Positions 1 to 5,166 of a stretch of 5,882 bases of DNA are shown piece after piece (positions within the stretch are counted from its first letter, which is position 1; every line of letters starts with the position of its first letter). Where the stretch lies: the NCBI GenBank assembly GCA_026998145.1, contig JALTRC010000052.1, positions 1 through 5,882 on the forward strand. Direction: 5' to 3'. The notes under the pieces were generated by a model. It saw only the letters and a program-made list of their open reading frames with translations. It had not been told where the DNA came from and did not search any database. The position numbers were made by a program, and so were the translations under genes. This DNA is from Gammaproteobacteria bacterium. GTDB taxonomy: Bacteria > Pseudomonadota > Gammaproteobacteria > SZUA-229.

Positions 1-5
1 AAAAC

Positions 6-54
6 TTACCCACAATGCCTGTGGATAAGTCTGTGGAAAAGACTGGGAAAAGCG
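6..54. promoter_or_regulatory. Cluster of DnaA-box-like sites
   Basis: Three 9-mers resemble the DnaA box TTATCCACA. TTACCCACA at 6-14 has one mismatch. TGTGGATAA at 20-28 is a perfect box on the minus strand. TGTGGAAAA at 32-40 has one mismatch on the minus strand. The last two sit in a 12-bp tandem pattern (CTGTGGATAAGT, CTGTGGAAAAGA, then a weaker CTGGGAAAAGCG at 43-54). A run of AT-rich DNA follows from about 55 to 175. Such clusters occur at oriC, in DnaA-titration sites and in DnaA-controlled promoters. The sequence left of base 1 would decide which applies, and it is not visible. The boxes are read directly; the role is inference. Confidence 0.6.
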
Positions 55-271
55 GGCTATTTTATTGCCAGAAAGGCTTTTATGACAGATTGGTTAAAAA
101 ATAAGCAAATAAAAATATCATGAAAAACAATCACTTATAAGCCGGCAGATTGTAATTGATTAAAAAATGAGCAGTTTGGTGATTATTCAGGCAGTGCTGT
201 GTATAAGCCGCCCTGCAGGGCTTTTCAGGGCGCGATTCTGGATTTGCAAGGAGTATTTCTTAAGCGGTTAT
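55..271. other. Gene-free AT-rich spacer
   Basis: No convincing coding region is seen here. Bases 55-175 are strongly AT-rich with several A-runs. A perfect 12-bp palindrome GCCCTGCAGGGC lies at 210-221 and is followed by TTTT on the plus strand. A longer-looped alternative pairs CGCCCTG (209-215) with CAGGGCG (226-232). It could be a weak transcription stop at the end of the leftward haemoglobin gene or for rightward transcription from outside the window, but neither strand has a good U-tract. Confidence 0.4.
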
Positions 272-676
272 CTAAGGCTCCTGTATTTGCAGGCCGGCCG
301 GCTTTTTATCAATCACAATCTGCTTGAGACGCCCGCCGATTTTCCGGGCTTTTTCCAGCCACTGGTGCGCAATATCTGCCGGCAGTTGTTCATTCAGTGT
401 CTGTTCAAATAATGCCAGCCAGGTGTGTAGATCTTCATCCCTGATTCCCAGCGGCATATGCTTGCTGATCATATCCAGGCGGGGCGGCTGCTCCAGCCGG
501 CCGCCCATGCTCATCCACCAGAAGCAGCTAATGCGATACTCGTGTTCGGTAAAATCCGGAATATGGCGAAAAAAAGCCGACAGGGAAGGGTGAGCCTGTA
601 GCTTGCGGTAAAACAGGTGTACGACCTGTTGTACCTGGGAAAAAGAAATTTGCTGGTGCAGGGGTATTTCGGACAT
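272..676 (-). CDS. Group III truncated haemoglobin
   Basis: Encodes 134 residues, the usual size of a truncated (2-on-2) haemoglobin. The features fit group III. FY at 22-23 supplies the distal B10 tyrosine in the pattern LFYRKLQAHPSLSAFF. FWW follows at 52-54. The stretch ISKHMPLGI (70-78) with H73 as the likely proximal haem-ligating histidine precedes LHTWLALFEQTL (83-94), matching the family pattern H-x-x-L-P/G-I followed by WL-x-LF. There is no signal peptide, so it should be cytoplasmic. Group III proteins are thought to handle NO, O2 or redox chemistry, but no single role is established. The start at 676 gives a full-length N-terminus; no clear Shine-Dalgarno precedes it. The gene diverges from the fructosamine kinase gene. 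Family assignment is strong; physiological role is unknown. Confidence 0.9.
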   Translation of the reverse strand: MSEIPLHQQISFSQVQQVVHLFYRKLQAHPSLSAFFRHIPDFTEHEYRISCFWWMSMGGRLEQPPRLDMISKHMPLGIRDEDLHTWLALFEQTLNEQLPADIAHQWLEKARKIGGRLKQIVIDKKPAGLQIQEP

Positions 677-736
677 GTTTAAATTAGTAAAAAGAATGAA
701 TCAGGGATGCTAACACGGATTAAACGGGGGATAAGC
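677..736. promoter_or_regulatory. Divergent intergenic promoter region
   Basis: This 60-bp AT-rich gap separates the start codons of the leftward haemoglobin gene and the rightward kinase gene, so both promoters or at least their leaders must lie in or across it. I see no clear -35/-10 pair, and no FNR-type TTGAT-N4-ATCAA or NsrR-type palindrome. GGGGGAT at 726-732, just upstream of the ATG at 737, can serve as the ribosome binding site for the kinase. Confidence 0.45.
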
Positions 737-1612
737 ATGTCTTTCTGGCGGTATATCAGCGAGCAGATCAGCGATGCGACCGGCAAGCCATTTCAGTGTC
801 AGCAACAGCTGGCGGCGGGGGGCGGCTGCATCAATCAGGCGCAGACCATCAGCGATGGCAGACGGCAGTATTTTGTAAAAACCAATCGGCGCGATCTGGC
901 CTTTATGTTTGAAACCGAAGCCCTGGCCTTGCAGGAAATGGCCGGCACAAATACGGTGCGTGTGCCCGAAGCGATAGGGGCTGGTGTTTATCAGGAGCAG
1001 AGTTTTCTGGTGCTGGAGCAGCTGGATTTAAGTGGTCACTGCAATATGGCGCAGTTAGGAAGGCAGCTGGCGGCCATGCACCGGATAAGCCAGCCATTAT
1101 TCGGCTGGCACCATGATAATGTGATTGGCTCTACCGAACAGCCTAATCAGATGATGGATAACTGGATCGAATTCTGGCGGCAGAATCGTCTGGGCTTTCA
1201 GTTATCCCTGGCGAAAAAAAATGGCTACGGAGGTGAGCTGCAACAATTAGGTGAGCGTTTGCTGGCGGATTTTCCGGCGCTGTTTGAAAGCTATCATCCC
1301 CAGGCCTCCATGTTGCACGGGGATTTATGGGGCGGCAATGGGGCGGGGCTGGCCGATGGCACGCCGGTTATCTTTGATCCGGCTTTTTATTACGGAGACA
1401 GAGAAGCAGACCTGGCCATGACTGAATTATTTGGCGGCTTTAGCCGGGATTTTTATGCGGCCTATAATGAAGCCTGGCCGCTGGATCATGGCTATAGCCT
1501 GCGTAAAACCTTTTACAATATCTACCACATTATCAACCACCTGAATTTATTTGGTGGCGGTTATCACGGGCAGGCGCTGCATATGATGGAGTCTTTATTG
1601 AGTGAGATTTAA
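737..1612 (+). CDS. Fructosamine kinase family protein
   Basis: Encodes 291 residues, close to the roughly 288 usual for bacterial fructosamine/ketosamine-3-kinase family proteins (relatives of E. coli YniA). The enzymes phosphorylate sugar adducts on protein amines, which destabilises them and reverses glycation; they act in the cytoplasm. Visible motifs are the glycine-rich loop GGGCIN (28-33), the ATP-lysine in FVKTN (K48), the catalytic HGDLWGGN (194-201, D196), the metal-binding DPA (214-216) followed by YYGDREADLAMTELFGGF, and the typical C-terminal YHIINHLNLFGGGY. A reading frame extends ten codons upstream to an ATG at 707, but that start has AGGG abutting it with no spacing. The ATG at 737 has GGGGGAT at good spacing and gives the family's normal N-terminus (SFWRYISEQI), so 737 is preferred. 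A hairpin repeat begins about 12 bp after the stop. The exact substrate is not predictable. Confidence 0.95.
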   Translation: MSFWRYISEQISDATGKPFQCQQQLAAGGGCINQAQTISDGRRQYFVKTNRRDLAFMFETEALALQEMAGTNTVRVPEAIGAGVYQEQSFLVLEQLDLSGHCNMAQLGRQLAAMHRISQPLFGWHHDNVIGSTEQPNQMMDNWIEFWRQNRLGFQLSLAKKNGYGGELQQLGERLLADFPALFESYHPQASMLHGDLWGGNGAGLADGTPVIFDPAFYYGDREADLAMTELFGGFSRDFYAAYNEAWPLDHGYSLRKTFYNIYHIINHLNLFGGGYHGQALHMMESLLSEI

Positions 1613-1627
1613 GGGGGCGGGTTGATA

Positions 1628-1760
1628 AGCCTCCCCCTTTGAAAAAGGGGGAATGAGGGGGATTAAAAAACGTTCAGCTTTGAATCTTCTATCAATACCG
1701 TGCTTTAACTGGAACGATTTCAAATCTCCCCCAGCCCCTCTTTGCTAAAGAGGGGAGCCT
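1628..1760. repeat. MITE-like palindromic element, copy 1
   Basis: The left end, AGCCTCCCCC, and the right end, GGGGAGCCT, are imperfect inverted repeats that extend about 37 bp inwards to AGGGGGATT on the left and AATCTCCCCC on the right. Each arm is itself a hairpin. Hairpin A at 1633-1651 is CCCCCTTT, loop GAA, AAAGGGGG. Hairpin B at 1735-1755 is CCCCTCTTT, loop GCT, AAAGAGGGG. The interior also shows weak inverted similarity (CGTTCAG at 1671, CTGGAACG at 1709). No transposase is encoded, so it would be a non-autonomous or REP-like element. Confidence 0.75.
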
Positions 1761-1852
1761 GGCACTATTGAATTTTATGCGTTTTTAACAGTTTAGAGAT
1801 TAACTTACTGGCATTGATGCTGGAATCATGTGGCTCTGACTCCTTCGGAAAC

Positions 1853-1876
1853 CTCTGCGTCTCTGTGCCTCTGTGT
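1853..1876 (+). repeat. Three 8-bp direct repeats, CTCTGYGY, in spacer of unit 1
   Basis: CTCTGCGT, CTCTGTGC and CTCTGTGT follow each other without gaps. The same 24 bp recurs exactly at 2132-2155 in unit 2 and is absent from the decayed unit 3. Similar CTCTGTG-rich strings occur in intergenic repeats of many bacteria as I recall them, but I cannot assign a family. Confidence 0.6.
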
Positions 1877-1905
1877 CAAAAATAATATTTCCACTTTTTT
1901 AAATA

Positions 1906-2040
1906 AGCCTCCCCCTTTGAAAAAGGGGGAATGAGAGGGATTAAAAAACATTCAGCTTTGAATCTTCTATCAATACCGTGTTTTAACTGGAACGATTTCA
2001 AATCCCCCCCCCAGCCCCTCTTTGCTAAAGAGGGGAGCCT
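1906..2040. repeat. MITE-like palindromic element, copy 2
   Basis: This has the same architecture as copy 1. Hairpin A is at 1911-1929 and hairpin B at 2015-2035, both identical in sequence to copy 1. Differences are GAGAGGGATT in place of GAGGGGGATT after hairpin A, CATTCAG for CGTTCAG, and a run of nine C at 2004-2012 in place of CTCCCCC. Short spurious reading frames run through it on both strands and are not genes. Confidence 0.75.
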
Positions 2041-2184
2041 GGCACTATTGAATTTCATGCGTTTTAACAGTTTAGAGGTTAACTTACTGACATTGATGCT
2101 GGAATCATGTGGCTCTGACTCCTTCGGAAACCTCTGCGTCTCTGTGCCTCTGTGTCAAAAATAATATTTCCACTTTTTTAAATA

Positions 2185-2316
2185 AGCCTCCCCCTTTGAA
2201 AAAGGGGGAATGAGGGGGATTTAAAAACGTTCAGCTTTGAGTCCTCTACCAATACCGTGTTTTAACTGGAACGATTTCAAATCTCCCCCAGCCCCTCTTT
2301 GCTAAAGAGGGGAGCT
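2185..2316. repeat. MITE-like palindromic element, copy 3
   Basis: Hairpin A at 2190-2208 and hairpin B at 2292-2312 are again identical to the other copies, while the interior has several substitutions (for example GAGTCCTCTACCAA in place of GAATCTTCTATCAA). This copy is flanked by TA on both sides (TA-AGCC and GAGC-TA), which would fit a TA target duplication, but two bases are weak evidence. Confidence 0.72.
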
Positions 2317-2380
2317 AGCATTATTGAATATTATATGCTTTTAACAGCCTGGGGCTTCACTTACTGGTATTAGGGGCTGA

Positions 2381-2456
2381 GAGAATCCCTCGTTATAAGC
2401 GCTGTTCTTTATGACGCCATATTTTCAGTGTATCCAGCCCATTCAAGGATAGGTTT
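2381..2456. other. Spacer downstream of ntrC
   Basis: This lies between the decayed end of the repeat array and the ntrC stop codon. No convincing terminator for ntrC is seen; the only inverted repeat, TATCC/GGATA around 2432-2451, is short and lacks a U-tract. Leftward ntrBC transcripts may therefore run into the repeat array, whose hairpins could stop or protect them. Confidence 0.35.
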
Positions 2457-3863
2457 TTATTCAATCTCCAGCTCTTTAATTTTCCGCGTCAGGGTATTGC
2501 GTCCCCAGCCCAGCAGTTTGGCTGCCTCCTGACGTTTTCCCCGGGTTTTACTGAGGGCGGCGTTAATCATAATCCGTTCAAATTTGGGGGTGGCGTCTGC
2601 CAGAATATCCGAGCGGCCCATATCCAGCTGCATTTCCGCCCATTGTTGCAGGGCGCTTTCCCAGTTTTGCTGGGGTTTGTCTTCCTGGCTGCTGCTAATG
2701 CCGGGTGCCAGCTCCGGTGGCAGATCGGACATGTGGATTTCATTGCTGGAGGCCATAACCGTTAGCCAGCGGCAGGTGTTTTCCAGCTGGCGTACATTGC
2801 CCGGCCAGTCCAGGTGGGATAGATAGGCCTCCACATCTGGCGCTACGGTTTTGGCTTCCACGCCGATTTCTCTGGCGACATTTTGCAGGAACATTTTTAG
2901 CAGGGCGGGGATGTCTTCCTTGCGCTCACGCAGAGGCGGCACCTGAATGCGTATCACATTGAGGCGATGGAATAAATCTTCCCGGAACAGCCCCTGTTTG
3001 ACCCGTTGCTCCAGATCCTGATGGGTGGCAGTGATAATGCGCACATCCGCTTTTACCGGGGTGTGCCCCCCAACACGGTAAAACTGCCCGTCAGCCAGTA
3101 CCCGCAGCAGGCGGGTTTGCAGGTCGGCGGGCATATCGCCGATTTCATCCAGAAACAGCGTGCCCCCATCAGCCTGTTCAAAACGGCCGCGCCGCTGGGA
3201 GGTGGCGCCGGTAAAGGCGCCCCGTTCATGGCCGAATAATTCTGATTCCAGCAGATCCTTGGGAATGGCGGCGGTATTGATGGCAATAAAAGGCCGGTTG
3301 GCCCGGGGGCTGTGTTTGTGCAGGGCGTGGGCCACCAGCTCCTTGCCTGTGCCGGATTCACCATTGATCAGCACGGTAATATTGGAGCGGGAGAGGCGGC
3401 CAATGGCGCGGAAAACTTCCTGCATGGCCGGCGCTTCGCCGATCATTTCCGGGCTGTCTTTCTGTATCTGGGCGCTGGACAGCTCGGACTGCTTCTGACT
3501 TTTCTGGCAGGCTCGTCGGGCCAGATCCACTGCTTCATCTATATCAAAAGGCTTGGGCAGATATTCAAAAGCACCGCCCTGATAGGCGGATACGGCGCTA
3601 TCCAGATCCGAATGGGCCGTCATAATAATAATCGGGATTTCCGGGTGCTGGCGACCCAGAAAATCCAGAAATTCCAGACCATCCATGCCGGGCATGCGCA
3701 CATCCGTGATAATGGCGTCCGGCTGCTCGCCCTCAAGCGCCTGCAGGGCGCTGTCGGCATTTTCAAAGCTGCGGATTTTCATGCCGGCCTTGCTCAGTGC
3801 CTTTTCCAGCACCCAGCGGATAGAAGGGTCATCGTCAATTATCCAGATATATTGTTCGCTCAT
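2457..3863 (-). CDS. ntrC: Nitrogen regulation response regulator NtrC (NR-I)
   Basis: Encodes 468 residues, the normal size for NtrC/GlnG. The receiver domain (about 5-120) has the acidic pair D11/D12, phospho-acceptor D54 in ITDVRMPGMDG, T82 and K104. The sigma-54-interacting AAA+ domain (about 140-375) has Walker A GESGTGKE (168-175), the GAFTGA loop that touches sigma-54 (215-220), Walker B GGTLFLDE (233-240) and the WPGNVRQL motif (353-360). The C-terminal Fis-type helix-turn-helix (about 441-464, GKRQEAAKLLGWGRNTLTRKIKEL) binds TGCAC-N7-GTGCA operators. When phosphorylated by NtrB it oligomerises and activates sigma-54 promoters of nitrogen-assimilation genes. All key residues are present. 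The start at 3863 gives the standard NtrC N-terminus and overlaps the ntrB stop by 4 bp, so translation is probably coupled. Confidence 0.98.
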   Translation of the reverse strand: MSEQYIWIIDDDPSIRWVLEKALSKAGMKIRSFENADSALQALEGEQPDAIITDVRMPGMDGLEFLDFLGRQHPEIPIIIMTAHSDLDSAVSAYQGGAFEYLPKPFDIDEAVDLARRACQKSQKQSELSSAQIQKDSPEMIGEAPAMQEVFRAIGRLSRSNITVLINGESGTGKELVAHALHKHSPRANRPFIAINTAAIPKDLLESELFGHERGAFTGATSQRRGRFEQADGGTLFLDEIGDMPADLQTRLLRVLADGQFYRVGGHTPVKADVRIITATHQDLEQRVKQGLFREDLFHRLNVIRIQVPPLRERKEDIPALLKMFLQNVAREIGVEAKTVAPDVEAYLSHLDWPGNVRQLENTCRWLTVMASSNEIHMSDLPPELAPGISSSQEDKPQQNWESALQQWAEMQLDMGRSDILADATPKFERIMINAALSKTRGKRQEAAKLLGWGRNTLTRKIKELEIE

Positions 3864-4939
3864 TCCTGTGTACCTAAGGGTAAAAAGATGGTGAATCGTG
3901 TTTTTCCGGGGCGGCTTTTCATTTCAATCAGGCCATCGTGCTGATTGACCAGCGACTGGGCAATGGAAAGCCCCAGCCCGGTGCCGTCTGCGCGGCCGGT
4001 AACCATGGGGAAGAAAATCTGTTCCTGTAATTTATCGGGGATGCCGGGGCCGTTATCAATAATATCTACCTGCAATACCAGCCGGTGATGCTGGTGGCCG
4101 ATGGTGAAATGGCGCTGGGGGCGGGTGCGAATGGTGATTTCCCCGTTGCCTTCCAGAGCAGCAATGGCATTGCGGATAATATTGAAAAAAGCCTGAATCA
4201 GCAGATCCCCGTCAGCCATGAGTTCCGGCAGGCTGGGGTCATAATCCAGATTGAAATAAATATGTTCGGCTGCTTCCTCTGCCTGCACCAGCTGGCGTAC
4301 ATGCTCCAGCACCTGATGAATATTGACAGGCTGTTTTTTCGGCAGGCTCTTTGGCCCCAGCATCCGGTCAACCAGGGTTTGCAGGCGGTCGGTTTCGCCG
4401 ATAATAATGCTGGTGTATTCCTTTAAATCATCACTGGGCAGCTCCCGTTCCAGCAGCTGCGCCGAGCCGCGAATCCCTCCCAGCGGGTTTTTGATTTCAT
4501 GGGCCATGCCGCGAATAATATTACGGGTGGCATTCTGCTCGCTCAGCAGCTTTTCCTCCCGGGCAATACGCAAATGACGATCCAGCTGGGACAGTTCCAG
4601 CATAATCATGGGCTCCTGCTCCGGGGTCTGTATGGGGGTAATCATATAATCCACCGTGACCTGTTTATCTATGCCCACCGTAAAGCAGACCTCATGCTCG
4701 GCAATGGGGTGCTGGTCATTGATGGTCTGGTGCAGGCGGGCCATAAAAGAATCGGTAATAAACATGATCTTGCCCAGGGAAATATTGCGGGCGCGTTTAT
4801 TACTGATATGAAACAGGTTTTCACCGGCCGGATTCAGATACTGCACCTGCAGATCATGATCCAGCAGAACCACGGCAGTGCTTAAATTATCCAGTATGGT
4901 GCGTTGCATATTATCGATTTGTTGAACAGGCTTTGGCAT
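3860..4939 (-). CDS. ntrB: Nitrogen regulation sensor histidine kinase NtrB (NR-II)
   Basis: Encodes 359 residues, typical for NtrB/GlnL. It is cytoplasmic, with no membrane segment. A PAS domain (about 11-115) includes the usual DNLSTAVVLLDHDLQVQYLNPAGENLF. The dimerisation/phospho-acceptor domain has H147 in HEIKNPLGG (147-155). The ATPase domain shows the N box NIIRNA (253-258), DNGPGI (295-300), the F-box FFPMVT (309-314) and GTGLGLS (319-325). It phosphorylates NtrC in nitrogen limitation and, bound to PII protein, dephosphorylates it in excess. The annotated start at 4939 has only a weak GAG upstream; an in-frame ATG at 4909 (M11) would leave a still complete PAS domain. The choice matters because the predicted sigma-54 start site falls near 4942. 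Kinase identity is not in doubt. Confidence 0.97.
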   Translation of the reverse strand: MPKPVQQIDNMQRTILDNLSTAVVLLDHDLQVQYLNPAGENLFHISNKRARNISLGKIMFITDSFMARLHQTINDQHPIAEHEVCFTVGIDKQVTVDYMITPIQTPEQEPMIMLELSQLDRHLRIAREEKLLSEQNATRNIIRGMAHEIKNPLGGIRGSAQLLERELPSDDLKEYTSIIIGETDRLQTLVDRMLGPKSLPKKQPVNIHQVLEHVRQLVQAEEAAEHIYFNLDYDPSLPELMADGDLLIQAFFNIIRNAIAALEGNGEITIRTRPQRHFTIGHQHHRLVLQVDIIDNGPGIPDKLQEQIFFPMVTGRADGTGLGLSIAQSLVNQHDGLIEMKSRPGKTRFTIFLPLGTQE

Positions 4940-4952
4940 AGCTCAGCTCACT

Positions 4953-4969
4953 TGCAAGAAGTGAACCAA
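4953..4969 (-). promoter_or_regulatory. Candidate sigma-54 promoter of ntrBC
   Basis: Read on the minus strand, the sequence is TTGGTTC-ACTTC-TTGCA. Compared with TTGGCAC-N5-TTGCW, the -24 GG and -12 GC are present at the exact spacing, with mismatches at the CA of the -24 element. Transcription would start near 4942, only about 3 nt before the ntrB ATG at 4939, or about 33 nt before the ATG at 4909. It could be real with the downstream start, or a chance match. Confidence 0.5.
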
Positions 4970-5007
4970 CCGGCGTGAGTGTTTTTGTTTGAGGGCAAAA
5001 AATATCG

Positions 5008-5021
5008 GGCATAATAATGCC
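5008..5021. promoter_or_regulatory. Short inverted repeat GGCAT-AATA-ATGCC
   Basis: This is a perfect 5-bp inverted repeat with a 4-bp centre, in the ntrB upstream region. On the minus strand it contains TATTAT, which could serve as a -10 element for a sigma-70 promoter with a poor -35 (TTAACT, 18 bp upstream). An operator or a basal ntrBC promoter is possible; support is weak. Confidence 0.25.
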
Positions 5022-5026
5022 TTTAA

Positions 5027-5039
5027 AATCATTGAGTTA
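5027..5039 (+). promoter_or_regulatory. Possible IHF binding site
   Basis: AATCAT-TGAG-TTA matches the IHF core WATCAA-N4-TTR with one mismatch. It lies between the NtrC operator (5111-5127) and the sigma-54 candidate (4953-4969), where IHF commonly bends DNA to bring the activator to the polymerase. The position makes it more believable than the sequence alone. Confidence 0.3.
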
Positions 5040-5110
5040 AAGGCGACAAAAAGAATGTTTTAAATCTGATGGTCGATGATTTTATCTGTACGGGGAGTCG
5101 CTGTTTAGTT

Positions 5111-5127
5111 TGCACCATAAGTGTGCA
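5111..5127. promoter_or_regulatory. NtrC operator upstream of ntrBC
   Basis: TGCAC-CATAAGT-GTGCA is a perfect TGCAC-N7-GTGCA inverted repeat, the form bound by NtrC upstream of glnA and glnK promoters. Its centre is about 177 bp upstream of the predicted sigma-54 start site and about 180 bp upstream of the ntrB start codon, within normal enhancer range. It lies 40 bp beyond the DUF4124 stop codon, so it most likely serves ntrBC (autoregulation). Only one such site is seen here. Confidence 0.75.
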
Positions 5128-5166
5128 AAAAAGCAAGAGAGGTTTTTTAGGCTACCAGGACTGGGG

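Larger units (their letters stand above)
1625..2380. repeat. Tandem array of 278/279-bp units (2 full, 1 decayed)
   Basis: Unit 1 is 1625-1902 (278 bp), unit 2 is 1903-2181 (279 bp), and unit 3 starts at 2182 and fades out near 2380. Each starts ATAAGCCTCCCCC and has two parts: a hairpin-rich palindromic element of about 132 bp and a spacer of about 145 bp. Units 1 and 2 differ by a few substitutions, a C-run longer by two in unit 2 and a T-run shorter by one, which accounts for the 1-bp length difference. Unit 3 is similar through its palindromic element; its spacer is diverged and is cut short. No protein-coding signal is credible. This looks like a tandem duplication of a repeat plus its flank. 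Confidence 0.92.

Noticed and set aside
293..307. GC-rich palindrome GCCGGCCGGC followed by TTTTT on the plus strand as a terminator
   Set aside because: It lies inside the 3' end of the haemoglobin coding region, encodes residues of that protein on the minus strand, and can only form a 3-bp stem as a hairpin.
707..736. Upstream ATG at 707 as the start of the fructosamine kinase
   Set aside because: It adds ten residues absent from the family's usual N-terminus, its AGGG directly abuts the ATG, and the ATG at 737 has a well-spaced GGGGGAT.
1876..2164. Reading frames of 60 and 77 codons on both strands within the repeat array
   Set aside because: They run through the hairpin repeats, translating the palindromes into strings such as PLIPPFSKGE and PPQPLFAKEGSL. 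These are typical false proteins produced by this kind of repeat, with no ribosome binding site or homology expected.
1625..2380. CRISPR array
   Set aside because: The units are about 278 bp, spacers are repeated and not unique, and there are no short evenly spaced repeats or cas genes.
3053..3944. Long alternative frames (103, 112 and 210 codons) overlapping ntrC
   Set aside because: They are antisense or off-frame shadows of a gene whose domains and catalytic residues are complete; they show low-complexity composition and no family motifs.
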